A DNA stretch of 38,290 bases. Source: a virus. The notes beneath the pieces are model-generated. The model made no database searches, was not told where the DNA came from, and worked only from the letters and a program-made list of their open reading frames with translations. Numbering within the stretch: the first letter of the stretch is position 1; every line of letters starts with the position of its first letter. A program made the translations under genes and the position numbers. This document shows positions 21,761 through 28,946 of this stretch, one piece after another. The stretch is taken from the IMG/VR virus record IMGVR_UViG_3300009507_000046, positions 1-38,290 of that record; one strand, written 5' to 3'.

Positions 21761-22980
21761 ACGTTATTAGAAAATTTAAATTAGATTATGATTGGAAAGA
21801 GTTTGTACGAGAACTTGACGAAAGGTATCCGCTCGAAAATTATAAATTCCACAAAGAGTTTCCTACTGCAAATGGTACATATCACCACGACATATTAGAA
21901 GGTGACATGCCTCCTCATTTAAAAGAAGCTATTGAACGTAGTCTTGGATTTAAAATAAAGGATTATTATTTCTTATGGGATTGGAGATGTTTGACGACAA
22001 CTCTTTCTCAGCATCGTGACACGTATAAAGCAGCTAAACATACAGGTATAAGTGATTTTGACAGTCATGTATTTGAAACAACCGCAGACGAAATAGGCAA
22101 ACCTCCGCTTACTGTCGTGGTTGCTTTGGAAAATGATTTTAGAATTGATATTCAGGATAGCGAAAGCAAAGAATGGTTAAGTGTTATATATGGTCCTGGC
22201 GATATAATATTCTTTAATAATGATAAAGACTTACATGGCGGTCAGGTATTAAACGATCCAAATAATATATCACGAAGGTCATTAAACTGTTATGTCGACC
22301 ATAAAGAAGTTGAAGGATTAAATTGGTTAAATGAAAAAGTTGTACATAACGTACCTTGGCCAGAAATTAAAACAAAAATAGAGAATGGTCAAAAGGTTCC
22401 TTTAAAAGAAGATTATGAATTTAGCGATATGTCATACCTCGACACACCGGAGGCATATGAGTTATTTGAAACTCAAGCAAATATTATTATAGAAAAACAA
22501 TGTAAAGGTATTGTTGACGTTGGCTGCAGACATGGACCAGTATTAAATATATTACATTCAAAAGGTTATACTGATTTTAAATATATGGGATTTGATACAA
22601 GTAAAGAACCTATTGACATAGCAACAGAAAAATGGAAAGACTACGATAATATAGAATTTAGGCATGAGAGTTGGAATGATTTAGAAACATTCTTAGTTGA
22701 TTTTAATGTTGACCAAGTTATATGGAGCGGTGTATTACTATACAGACCTGACGATCATTTTGAATTTTTTGATAAAATTACGAATGAAATATACAAAAGC
22801 CCTAATGCAATTATTCAGGAACCTATGTCTTGGCAGCGTCATTGGAAAGCAGAATTAATTTTAAATAGAATATCAGATGATATGGAACAATATAAAAACA
22901 CGTACAAAGAATTTAAAGAACATAAACTTGATTTAGAAATATTTGCTGGTCGCAGATTAGTAGTGGATGTCACGTTATGA
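21757..22980 (+). CDS. Fused 2OG/Fe(II) oxygenase and SAM methyltransferase
   Basis: 407 residues with two domains. N-terminal (1-185): SQHRDTYKA (His86, Asp88), YGPGDIIFFNN, DLHGGQVL (His160) and SRRSLNCYVDH (Arg174), a 2OG oxygenase beta-helix. C-terminal (about 225-407): KGIVDVGCRHGPVLNIL (motif I, residues 250-266), YMGFDTSKEPIDIA (Asp280) and QVIWSGVLLY, a class I methyltransferase. The fusion suggests sequential hydroxylation and methylation of one substrate, which is inference. Overlaps both neighbours. Confidence 0.75.
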   Translation: MNVIRKFKLDYDWKEFVRELDERYPLENYKFHKEFPTANGTYHHDILEGDMPPHLKEAIERSLGFKIKDYYFLWDWRCLTTTLSQHRDTYKAAKHTGISDFDSHVFETTADEIGKPPLTVVVALENDFRIDIQDSESKEWLSVIYGPGDIIFFNNDKDLHGGQVLNDPNNISRRSLNCYVDHKEVEGLNWLNEKVVHNVPWPEIKTKIENGQKVPLKEDYEFSDMSYLDTPEAYELFETQANIIIEKQCKGIVDVGCRHGPVLNILHSKGYTDFKYMGFDTSKEPIDIATEKWKDYDNIEFRHESWNDLETFLVDFNVDQVIWSGVLLYRPDDHFEFFDKITNEIYKSPNAIIQEPMSWQRHWKAELILNRISDDMEQYKNTYKEFKEHKLDLEIFAGRRLVVDVTL

Positions 22981-23561
22981 TATTAGCACTTAGTACATCA
23001 CAAGCTCCAAACAGCCTTAATTACAGAGGGTTAAAACTATTGAGTTGTAAGTTTGATAGAATAGATTGTTTGGCTGATTATGATATACCTGTAGTAAATG
23101 TAAATGGTATGGATGCAGATATACCTAAAGATGTAACCGCTGTATTTGATATGATGAATAAGTTTGATAAGTTTGTATTTGCAATACCAGAGTTTACTGG
23201 AATGATGAGTTCAAGCACAAAGAATTTATTAGACTGGGCTGTTGTAATATCAAATATGAATTTAGATCATGGTAAAGGATACCCTTGGACTGATAAACAT
23301 GTTATACTTCTCACCTTTACTCCGAGTGGAAAAGAAGGTGGTGGCAGACATATGGAACAGACTAAAGATATATTTAAAAAACTTGGTGCAAATGTTGTAT
23401 ATACAGATGTATCTACATATGGTTGGAAGCATATTGTTCCAGATAACCAAGAGCACTTTAAAGAGTTTTCTGATAAAATAAACAACTATCTACTATATAA
23501 ATCAGATAATAAAGATTATTTTAAAAATGAATATAATAATTGGAATGATAAATGGAAATAA
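22977..23561 (+). CDS. NADPH-dependent FMN reductase-like flavoprotein
   Basis: 194 residues of the flavodoxin-like FMN_red family. It has an N-terminal strand with LSTSQAPNSLN (phosphate loop), FVFAIPEFTGMMSSSTKNLLDW matching the P-E-Y-N-G...L-K-N-x-L-D-W family signature, and VILLTFTPSGKEGGGRHM. It would supply reduced flavin or move electrons to oxygenases. Residues 165-194 are a Lys/Asn-rich tail. Overlaps the next gene by 10 bases. Confidence 0.78.
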   Translation: MILALSTSQAPNSLNYRGLKLLSCKFDRIDCLADYDIPVVNVNGMDADIPKDVTAVFDMMNKFDKFVFAIPEFTGMMSSSTKNLLDWAVVISNMNLDHGKGYPWTDKHVILLTFTPSGKEGGGRHMEQTKDIFKKLGANVVYTDVSTYGWKHIVPDNQEHFKEFSDKINNYLLYKSDNKDYFKNEYNNWNDKWK

Positions 23562-24340
23562 ATAACGAGTGCATTATTGTAAGCGGGGATAGTTTTACAG
23601 ATTCCAATTACAAAAGCCAGACCGATCCGGATCATATTTCAAATTATCAAAAATGGCCAGAATATATTAGTAAAGGTACTATAATTAATGTTGGCAAAAG
23701 CGGAGCAGACAATGTTTCAATGATTAATGCTGCGATCAAACAAATTTATAATACGCCGAAAAAAATAGACAGAATCATAATAGGACTGACAAATTGGTAT
23801 AGATTTGCGTTACCACACAATGTTGTAAATCCAGACTGGGCATATAATTTTAGTACACCTGAGATGGAAGCCGAGTTTAGACAAAATCCGTATATGAAAT
23901 GGTTAATTGATAGTAAGTACTATGATACTAACTATAAATTTAATGTCGGTTATTGTAAAGAATATGATTGGTCAGTAATACATAATAATGTAATAGAGTA
24001 TTCTGTAGAACAAACATTATTTTCTATATTTAAAATCCATCAACTATGCAATCTAAATAATATCAAATTACATATTTTTCAAATGCTTTTTCCTATAGTA
24101 GATAGAAAAGAAACAACACATAAATTTATTTCTACGCTTTTGAACAATAAATGGTTTACGAAAATTGACAACAAAGAAATTGATTTGATAGGATGGCCAT
24201 TTTTTAATGATATTGGAGGTACATGTGCCGAAGAATTGTTATCAGATACAAAATATAAAATAAGTAATTTAGATCATCATCCTAACGATATAGGACACAA
24301 ATTAATAGGTAACTGGATTAATGAAAATTCTAATATTTAA
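23552..24340 (+). CDS. SGNH/GDSL-type hydrolase
   Basis: 262 residues. Block I GDSFTD (Ser14), a block II-like NVGKSGADN (Gly), IIIGLTNW near block III, and C-terminal DHHPNDIGH (Asp241, His243), the usual block V. Typical of SGNH esterases such as glycan O-acetyl or acyl-transfer enzymes. No signal peptide. In this cluster, editing acyl groups on a glycan or lipid is plausible but inferred. Confidence 0.75.
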   Translation: MEINNECIIVSGDSFTDSNYKSQTDPDHISNYQKWPEYISKGTIINVGKSGADNVSMINAAIKQIYNTPKKIDRIIIGLTNWYRFALPHNVVNPDWAYNFSTPEMEAEFRQNPYMKWLIDSKYYDTNYKFNVGYCKEYDWSVIHNNVIEYSVEQTLFSIFKIHQLCNLNNIKLHIFQMLFPIVDRKETTHKFISTLLNNKWFTKIDNKEIDLIGWPFFNDIGGTCAEELLSDTKYKISNLDHHPNDIGHKLIGNWINENSNI

Positions 24341-24410
24341 AATAAAATTATTTCTGAGTAAATTTAAAAAGAAGAAGAAAAATAAATCGTCAGAATTTAT
24401 ATATGATTAA
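24321..24410 (+). CDS. Possible 29-residue basic peptide
   Basis: A short frame overlapping the end of the hydrolase gene: a hydrophobic start (MKILIFKIKLFLSKF) then a lysine run and KSSEFIYD. The ribosome site is weak. It fills the gap before the peroxiredoxin gene, but may be chance. Confidence 0.3.
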   Translation: MKILIFKIKLFLSKFKKKKKNKSSEFIYD

Positions 24411-24420
24411 AGGAGCTATA

Positions 24421-24825
24421 ATGCAAATAAACAACAATGGATTGTACATACTAAAAGATAACGATTATGTACCGTACGAAATACCTCAAGGTAAAGTAAT
24501 ATTATGTGGTGTTCCAGGAGCGTTTACGCCGGGTTGCACTAACAGACACTTACCTGGGTTTGCAAAGAATATGGATAACATTGGTCCAAAGGTCGTGTTT
24601 ATTGGAGTTAATGATCCTAGTGTTATGCATGAATGGAATGTTCTGCACGGTCACCCAGATATTGATGCCGTTGCCGATCCTCTTGCTGTATTTAGTAAAA
24701 GTATTAATAAAGATGTAGACTTTGGTGATTATATGGGCATCAGATGTAAACGATATGCTATGCTTATAGAGGATGGTGTGTTTGTAAAAGAATATGATAA
24801 TCCATTTATTGAGGGTGTGTTATGA
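24421..24825 (+). CDS. Peroxiredoxin (Prx5/AhpE-like)
   Basis: 134 residues. GVPGAFTPGCTNRHLPGF carries the peroxidatic Cys39 and Thr36 in the PxxxTxxC motif of Prx5-type peroxiredoxins, with FIGVNDPSVMHEWN and later an Arg (GIRCKRYAML). It reduces peroxides at the expense of a thiol donor. The ATG at 24421 has AAAGGAGC upstream. Only about 134 residues against roughly 160 usual, so compact. Overlaps the next gene. Protection from peroxide made by the Fe(II) or flavin enzymes nearby is a reasonable guess. Confidence 0.85.
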   Translation: MQINNNGLYILKDNDYVPYEIPQGKVILCGVPGAFTPGCTNRHLPGFAKNMDNIGPKVVFIGVNDPSVMHEWNVLHGHPDIDAVADPLAVFSKSINKDVDFGDYMGIRCKRYAMLIEDGVFVKEYDNPFIEGVL

Positions 24826-25487
24826 TACCAGGGATTGCAGAGTATGTAGACGTTGATCCTCAGCACGAATTATTACTTGACCTATATGAAAAGGTAAAAG
24901 GAGCAAGGGCTGGTGAAGACTTTAATGTATTTGGTAAGACACCTTTTGAAAGTTATTCACTAGAGTTTAATATGACAGGTGAAGATACTGGCTATGAAGC
25001 CATATACGATCCTATTTTATCTCAACACAGAAAGGTACATCCTCATTATCAATTTAGATCAACTGGTTTTAACACGGCTGATAGCACAGAGAAAGATGTA
25101 TTTCCTCACACTGACATAGATCAGAATAGAGAACATAGCCAAGGATATAATATCATATATCCCGTATTAGGCGCAAGTCGTTTAGATTATTTTGAAACAT
25201 TGGAAGATGAAATATGTTTGCCTGAAAAGAATGCTCAAGGATATTATTATTACCACGAATTTAAAGCGCAGAGTCAAATGGGTCAAGGTACACCAGAGTT
25301 TGAAAAGTTTTTAGCTGATCGTAAGATTGGTGAAATCATTATTGATAAGCCTTGTCTTATTGATACAGAGGTAATGCATAGAGTAATTATTACAGAAGCA
25401 CCTCGATGCGCGTTTGTTACAAGATGGAATAATATACCACCAATTGATTTTAAATCATTTAAAGAAAGAGTTGAGTCTATATTATGA
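24822..25487 (+). CDS. 2OG/Fe(II) oxygenase-like protein
   Basis: 221 residues. VFPHTDID (His96, Asp98) lies after a probable strand, then GYNIIYPVLGASRLDYFET, and LIDTEVMHRVIITEAPRCAFVTRW holds the distal His186 and candidate Arg195 or Arg201. The spacing (about 90 residues between the two His) fits the double-stranded beta-helix. No closer subfamily recognised. Overlaps both neighbours (ATGA and a shared stop). Confidence 0.68.
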   Translation: MIPGIAEYVDVDPQHELLLDLYEKVKGARAGEDFNVFGKTPFESYSLEFNMTGEDTGYEAIYDPILSQHRKVHPHYQFRSTGFNTADSTEKDVFPHTDIDQNREHSQGYNIIYPVLGASRLDYFETLEDEICLPEKNAQGYYYYHEFKAQSQMGQGTPEFEKFLADRKIGEIIIDKPCLIDTEVMHRVIITEAPRCAFVTRWNNIPPIDFKSFKERVESIL

Positions 25488-25966
25488 CTTGGCAAACATC
25501 ATATACTATATCTGATAATCTAAAAAAGTTAATCACTGATATGTGTGATGTTAAATTAACTGGAAAACCCGACGATAAGCAGATATGGCAAAGAACATCT
25601 AGTATAACTTTAGATTCAAATACGTGGACGTTTTATGCAGCAGATGAGTTAATTAATATTAAAGAGCAAATAAAAAGTATTACAGGTTTAAATACAATAT
25701 ACGATCATGGCTATACTTGCATATGGCGGTACGATGAGTCATTTCCAAAATGCCCAATTCATATTGACGATAAGGCTCAGCATAGAGGATCCCTATGTAT
25801 ATCTTTATCTGGTTATCATAATATATTTTTACATGATATAGAAACAAAAGAAAAACTAGAAAAGATTATCGTAAAAGACAATAGTATTATGTTTATAAAA
25901 AATTCAGAATACTATCATAGTGTTGAAGGCAATGGCGATTTATTAATATTAGGTGTTGAAGCGTGA
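25484..25966 (+). CDS. Small 2OG/Fe(II) oxygenase-like protein
   Basis: 160 residues. CPIHIDDKAQHRGSLCISLSG carries His93-x-Asp95, and MFIKNSEYYHSVEGNGDLLILGV carries the distal His145. The usual 2OG-binding Arg about ten residues after that His is absent, so it may bind another acid or be inactive. Otherwise the strand pattern fits a minimal beta-helix core. The TGA overlaps the next GTG start. Confidence 0.6.
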   Translation: MTWQTSYTISDNLKKLITDMCDVKLTGKPDDKQIWQRTSSITLDSNTWTFYAADELINIKEQIKSITGLNTIYDHGYTCIWRYDESFPKCPIHIDDKAQHRGSLCISLSGYHNIFLHDIETKEKLEKIIVKDNSIMFIKNSEYYHSVEGNGDLLILGVEA

Positions 25967-26505
25967 GAATAGTTCCATATATTTTAAAAGGTGAAGTACA
26001 ACCTGGCGATTGGTCATACGAATTTGAACAATTACATCTCGACAGTTTAAACGATAGGCTATCTAATAATTACACGGGTGATAAATTAAACCTTGATAAG
26101 ATGTACAACTTTACATTCACATATGATGGCGATAGCCTAGTACAGTGTTCTGGTACTCAGATATGCACCAGTAATGCCGTTAGAGTATTTAGTAGGTATT
26201 ATATGTTTAATGAATATAGGACTGATGGCACTAATCCGCTTGAAAAGACTGACAACTTTGCTGAATTAAAATATACACTTGATACCTTATCTGACTTTCC
26301 TCTTGTTATATGGACAAGAGATAAGAGTAAAGGTTTCTTTAAAAGATTAAAACGTGGCAGACCTGATATATTTAAAGACTGGGAAGTATATCCAGAAATG
26401 ATAGAACTAATGTATAAGGATAACTATCAAAGCATTTTCTATACTGGAGATATTACGCATCTACACAGCCTACAATATGAAGCCTACTCTCAAAAGAAGC
26501 ATTGA
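25963..26505 (+). CDS. Unknown protein, possibly acetyltransferase-like
   Basis: 180 residues from a GTG that overlaps the previous stop. The pattern (FTFTYDGDSLVQCSGTQICTSNAVRVFSRYYM then a helix and a second beta region) vaguely resembles GNAT folds, but I see no acetyl-CoA loop (R/Q-x-x-G-x-G/A). Basic segment KGFFKRLKRGRPDIFKDW. Last plus-strand gene of the cluster; its last 53 bases overlap the convergent minus-strand oxygenase gene. Confidence 0.45.
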   Translation: MRIVPYILKGEVQPGDWSYEFEQLHLDSLNDRLSNNYTGDKLNLDKMYNFTFTYDGDSLVQCSGTQICTSNAVRVFSRYYMFNEYRTDGTNPLEKTDNFAELKYTLDTLSDFPLVIWTRDKSKGFFKRLKRGRPDIFKDWEVYPEMIELMYKDNYQSIFYTGDITHLHSLQYEAYSQKKH

Positions 26506-26890
26506 CAAAAGTATGTTTCTTAGTAGTGTCTATAAGGTAATGCGATCCGTCTGCAGGGTACCTACTTATTTCATCGTCTATAATAAAAAAGTTATTTTCA
26601 TTAGTAAGTAATGGTATATGCATTCGTTTAGTTGGATCCCAATGATATGAATAACAAGTTTTTGGTTTCATATTCATAAGTCGAGATCTATACATTCCCA
26701 ATTCAGATAATACAGAATTAGTATATGGTATATCGTAAGCAAACACATTAAAGTCTTCCTCTTTATAATCTAATTTTGCTAACTGCCCTTCACCACTAGA
26801 ACCATCAGCTGTCACCTGTAATGAAAGCTGTGTATCATATTTTGGTAAACTTTCTAACTCTAATAATATATGTTCTATGTTTATGGACAT
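26453..26890 (-). CDS. Aspartyl beta-hydroxylase-like 2OG/Fe(II) oxygenase
   Basis: 145 residues. CYSYHWDPTKRMHIPL (His83, Asp85), FFIIDDEI, then DTTKKHTFVNASFESRLHIVG with distal His126 and Arg136, the compact Asp/Asn hydroxylase type. Sixth candidate oxygenase of the region, on the opposite strand. It starts 10 bases inside the SDR gene, so the two minus-strand genes form a pair. Confidence 0.72.
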   Translation of the reverse strand: MSINIEHILLELESLPKYDTQLSLQVTADGSSGEGQLAKLDYKEEDFNVFAYDIPYTNSVLSELGMYRSRLMNMKPKTCYSYHWDPTKRMHIPLLTNENNFFIIDDEISRYPADGSHYLIDTTKKHTFVNASFESRLHIVGCVDA

Positions 26891-27312
26891 ACCGTTATTT
26901 CCTTTACTCTATGTGGCTGCTCTAACACCCACTCAATTACTTCACAACAATATTCTATACTCATCTTTTTATCTTTTACCTCTGCAACACGAGGTGAATC
27001 AAAATAACCAAACCGTACGATAGTTGTTTCTGTGCCTTGATAAAATAACTGGTCATTCGCTTTATCAAGCGCTGCCTTTTCAACTTGATACATATGTGGG
27101 TAATATTTTGATTGATCCGGTGAATTAGAACCTATATTAATAATACGTTTGCCAAGTTTGGCTGCTTCGTATAATAACTTAACTTGTTCAAAGCCATCGT
27201 GTTTACAATTAATGAATACATCGCATTCCTCTAAAGATGATACGATACCATATTTTTGTTTCAGTGTTTTACCTAGACCTCGCCTAGTACCAGTAATATA
27301 AAATTTTATCAT
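26881..27312 (-). CDS. Short SDR-family dehydrogenase-like protein
   Basis: 143 residues. FYITGTRRGLGKTL is the TGxxxGxG nucleotide loop, then DVFINCKHDG, RIINIGS and YPHMYQVEKAALD with YxxxK. This gives the key pattern of short-chain dehydrogenases in a chain roughly 100 residues shorter than usual. The ATG at 27312 is preferred: the upstream TTG at 27336 has no ribosome site. No ribosome site precedes 27312 either, and a minus-strand TATAAATA ends five bases before it, so the message may be leaderless. Confidence 0.7.
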   Translation of the reverse strand: MIKFYITGTRRGLGKTLKQKYGIVSSLEECDVFINCKHDGFEQVKLLYEAAKLGKRIINIGSNSPDQSKYYPHMYQVEKAALDKANDQLFYQGTETTIVRFGYFDSPRVAEVKDKKMSIEYCCEVIEWVLEQPHRVKEITVCP

Positions 27313-27317
27313 AAACT

Positions 27318-27325
27318 TATTTATA
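27318..27325 (-). promoter_or_regulatory. T4-type late promoter, minus strand
   Basis: TATAAATA on the minus strand, five bases before the ATG of the SDR-like gene. It would place the transcript start at about the ATG. Confidence 0.5.
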
Positions 27326-27329
27326 TCTA

Positions 27330-27357
27330 TTGACAATATTTTAAAATAGGATATAAT
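27330..27357 (+). promoter_or_regulatory. Consensus sigma70 promoter upstream of the tmRNA
   Basis: TTGACA, 16-base spacer, TATAAT: both hexamers are perfect. No gene follows before the tmRNA, so it probably adds to tmRNA transcription. Lacks the shared GAATCRGT block. Confidence 0.65.
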
Positions 27358-27438
27358 AGATTTATCTACTATAAAATAATAATAGTTATAATGACTGTTA
27401 CAAAATAGTTACAGTATTTTAATTAGTATTTAAATTTA

Positions 27439-27468
27439 TTGACATTTTCTCTAAATGTGATATATATA
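27439..27468 (+). promoter_or_regulatory. sigma70 promoter of the tmRNA
   Basis: TTGACA with TATATA after 16 or 18 bases (overlapping choices at 27461 and 27463). The start would fall near 27473, immediately before the acceptor piece. Confidence 0.68.
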
Positions 27469-27473
27469 ATTAG

Positions 27474-27815
27474 TGAACGTTGAAATGACGTGAATACGGA
27501 TCGGACGTGGGGGCAGTACCCACCTGCTCCACCATAAACATATCTAATGGCCCTGATCAGTCAGCTCGATGACTTGGTACTAAGTTGTGCACAAACGGCG
27601 TACAAAGGTGTATTCCTGGTCTACAAACCTAAGTTAGGTATGTTTTTGATGGGGCAGAACAAGGATCGACGGACGGAATAGCTTAATGGAGTTCATCGGG
27701 TGATCGCGTATAGATCGAATTTAATAATTGCAAATAACAATTATAAACCATCTGGATTGGCCTTAGCGGCATAATCGCAGGGGGTTGGTCACTTACCTAG
27801 CAACAGAAAAGTGAT
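27474..27815 (+). ncRNA. ssrA: Circularly permuted two-piece tmRNA
   Basis: Rescues stalled ribosomes and adds a degradation tag. The acceptor piece comes first: its 3' end has T-stem GTGGG/CCCAC (27507-27523), acceptor strand CTGCTCC, and ACCA ending at 27534. After a removed spacer (27535-27650), the coding piece starts GGGGCAG (27651), which pairs with CTGCTCC. ATACGGATC (27494-27502) pairs with GATC-CGTAT (27702-27711, one bulged G) as the P2 helix. The tag frame from GCA at 27730 reads ANNNYKPSGLALAA then TAA (27772-27774). A downstream H-type pseudoknot (GTTG/CAAC with TCACTT/AAGTGA) follows. Outer ends are approximate. Confidence 0.9.
27535..27650 (+). other. Internal spacer removed from the permuted tmRNA precursor
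   Basis: 116 bases between the CCA end and the GGGG start. Its two ends are complementary (AAACATA near 27536 and TATGTTT near 27640), so it extends the acceptor helix in the precursor and would be cut out to make the two mature pieces. Confidence 0.75.
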
Positions 27816-27844
27816 ATTCATTAAACAATAAAAAGGGTAATAAA

Positions 27845-28216
27845 ATGAAATTCGCAACAACAATCGCAGCGGCAGTATTGCTAGCTGGAACAGCGCAAGC
27901 AGAAGAAATCGCAGTAGCTGGTCAATCAATTAATTTTGGCGCAGAAGCTGATATGAACTATACAACAGGTGTAGAAACTTGGGCATTGGATTTCACTCCA
28001 TACTTAGGCGCAGATGTAATGGGTTTTGGACTAAAGGTGGAAGCACCAATGAACATCCTAAACTTAGACGATAAAGGCGTAGATGGAACATTTACCGGTT
28101 TAGAATTTAGCAGCAAATATGTACTCACAGACAACCTGAACGTCTATGGGGAAGTAGCTACTAACTCAGACATGGAATTTGGCGACGTAAAAATGGGCGC
28201 ATCGTTTAAATTCTAA
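27845..28216 (+). CDS. Small exported beta-barrel-like protein
   Basis: 123 residues: signal peptide (MKFATTIAAAVLLAGTAQA, cleavage after Ala19) and a mature part of alternating strands (INFGAEADMNYTTG, WALDFTPYLGADVMGFGLKVEAPM, FTGLEFSSKYVLTDNLNVYGEVATN, VKMGASFKF). The final Phe is typical of outer-membrane barrels. It is too short for a full porin (about eight strands at most). AAAAAGGG lies before the ATG. It sits between the tmRNA and a terminator, so it may share the tmRNA promoter. Confidence 0.68.
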   Translation: MKFATTIAAAVLLAGTAQAEEIAVAGQSINFGAEADMNYTTGVETWALDFTPYLGADVMGFGLKVEAPMNILNLDDKGVDGTFTGLEFSSKYVLTDNLNVYGEVATNSDMEFGDVKMGASFKF

Positions 28217-28242
28217 GTTAGAATGCATACATTATGAGATTA

Positions 28243-28271
28243 AGGGGAGGCAAATCGCTTCCCTTTTTTCG
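28243..28271 (+). terminator. Rho-independent terminator
   Basis: AAGGGGAG pairs with CTTCCCTT (one G-T pair) around GCAAATCG, followed by TTTTC. It ends the tmRNA / exported-protein unit. Confidence 0.78.
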
Positions 28272-28272
28272 T

Positions 28273-28280
28273 TATAAATA
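28273..28280 (+). promoter_or_regulatory. T4-type late promoter for heme oxygenase
   Basis: TATAAATA immediately after the terminator, 33 bases before the heme oxygenase ATG. Confidence 0.7.
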
Positions 28281-28312
28281 AAAGGTACACCATAAACAGA
28301 GGGCAATATATT

Positions 28313-28855
28313 ATGACTAATAAACTGAAGCAACTCACATGGGCACATCACCAAGCAGCTGAACGTAGAAAATTTGCTAAGCAATTAATTAGTGGTGGCA
28401 TAGACCCATTCGTATATTACAAGTTTTTGAATTGTCAGTACTTAGTATACAGACTATTAGAAGACATTGTAATTATTCCACCAAATCTTACCGCAATCTA
28501 TAGAGCTCCGCGTATCCTTCAGGATATGGATGAGTTATCAGAAATTTATGGATTTGACGATATTGATAGTTATCCAGAATCAGTTAGCAGATGTATGACA
28601 CACATGCAAGGATTGGCTGATGCAGACGATAATGATAGCTTATTAGCTCATATGTATGTAAGGCATTTTGGTGAACTGCATGGTGGACAAATCATTAAAG
28701 CTAAAACACCTGGAAAAGGTATTATGTATGAATTTGAAGGTGATACTAAAGTACTCATTGAAGAATTTAGAAAACTATTACATGACGGAATGGAAGACGA
28801 AGCTAAGAAATGCTTTGATTTCGCATCAGAATTATTTGACGAATTATCAAAATAA
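28313..28855 (+). CDS. ho: Heme oxygenase
   Basis: 180 residues, all helical. Opens heme to biliverdin IX-alpha, CO and iron using reduced ferredoxin. TWAHHQAAERRKF carries the proximal heme ligand (His13 by comparison with the family's T-x-x-x-H-x-x-A-E), and YVRHFGELHGGQIIK (residues 115-129) is the distal-helix G-D-L-S-G-G-Q signature in slightly changed form. The usual length is 200-240, so this is compact, like phage versions. Biliverdin is the substrate of the bilin reductase encoded 1.1 kb downstream. An AGAGGG ribosome site lies before the ATG. Confidence 0.88.
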   Translation: MTNKLKQLTWAHHQAAERRKFAKQLISGGIDPFVYYKFLNCQYLVYRLLEDIVIIPPNLTAIYRAPRILQDMDELSEIYGFDDIDSYPESVSRCMTHMQGLADADDNDSLLAHMYVRHFGELHGGQIIKAKTPGKGIMYEFEGDTKVLIEEFRKLLHDGMEDEAKKCFDFASELFDELSK

Positions 28856-28858
28856 CTA

Positions 28859-28887
28859 TTGACATTCTTAGCTATTTGTTATAAAAT
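28859..28887 (+). promoter_or_regulatory. sigma70 promoter
   Basis: TTGACA, 17-base spacer, TAAAAT, starting at the heme oxygenase stop. It drives the glycosyltransferase, basic protein and bilin reductase genes. Confidence 0.75.
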
Positions 28888-28946
28888 ACTAATATAAATC
28901 AAAAAGTAATTCGTTACGCGAAAGCATTTTTGGAATAGGAGAAAAA

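Noticed and set aside
27507-27523. T-loop GGCAGTA of the tmRNA as a defect
   Set aside because: It lacks the TTC of ordinary tRNAs, but I recall similar loops in alphaproteobacterial two-piece tmRNAs and the stem is perfect, so it is probably normal for the type.
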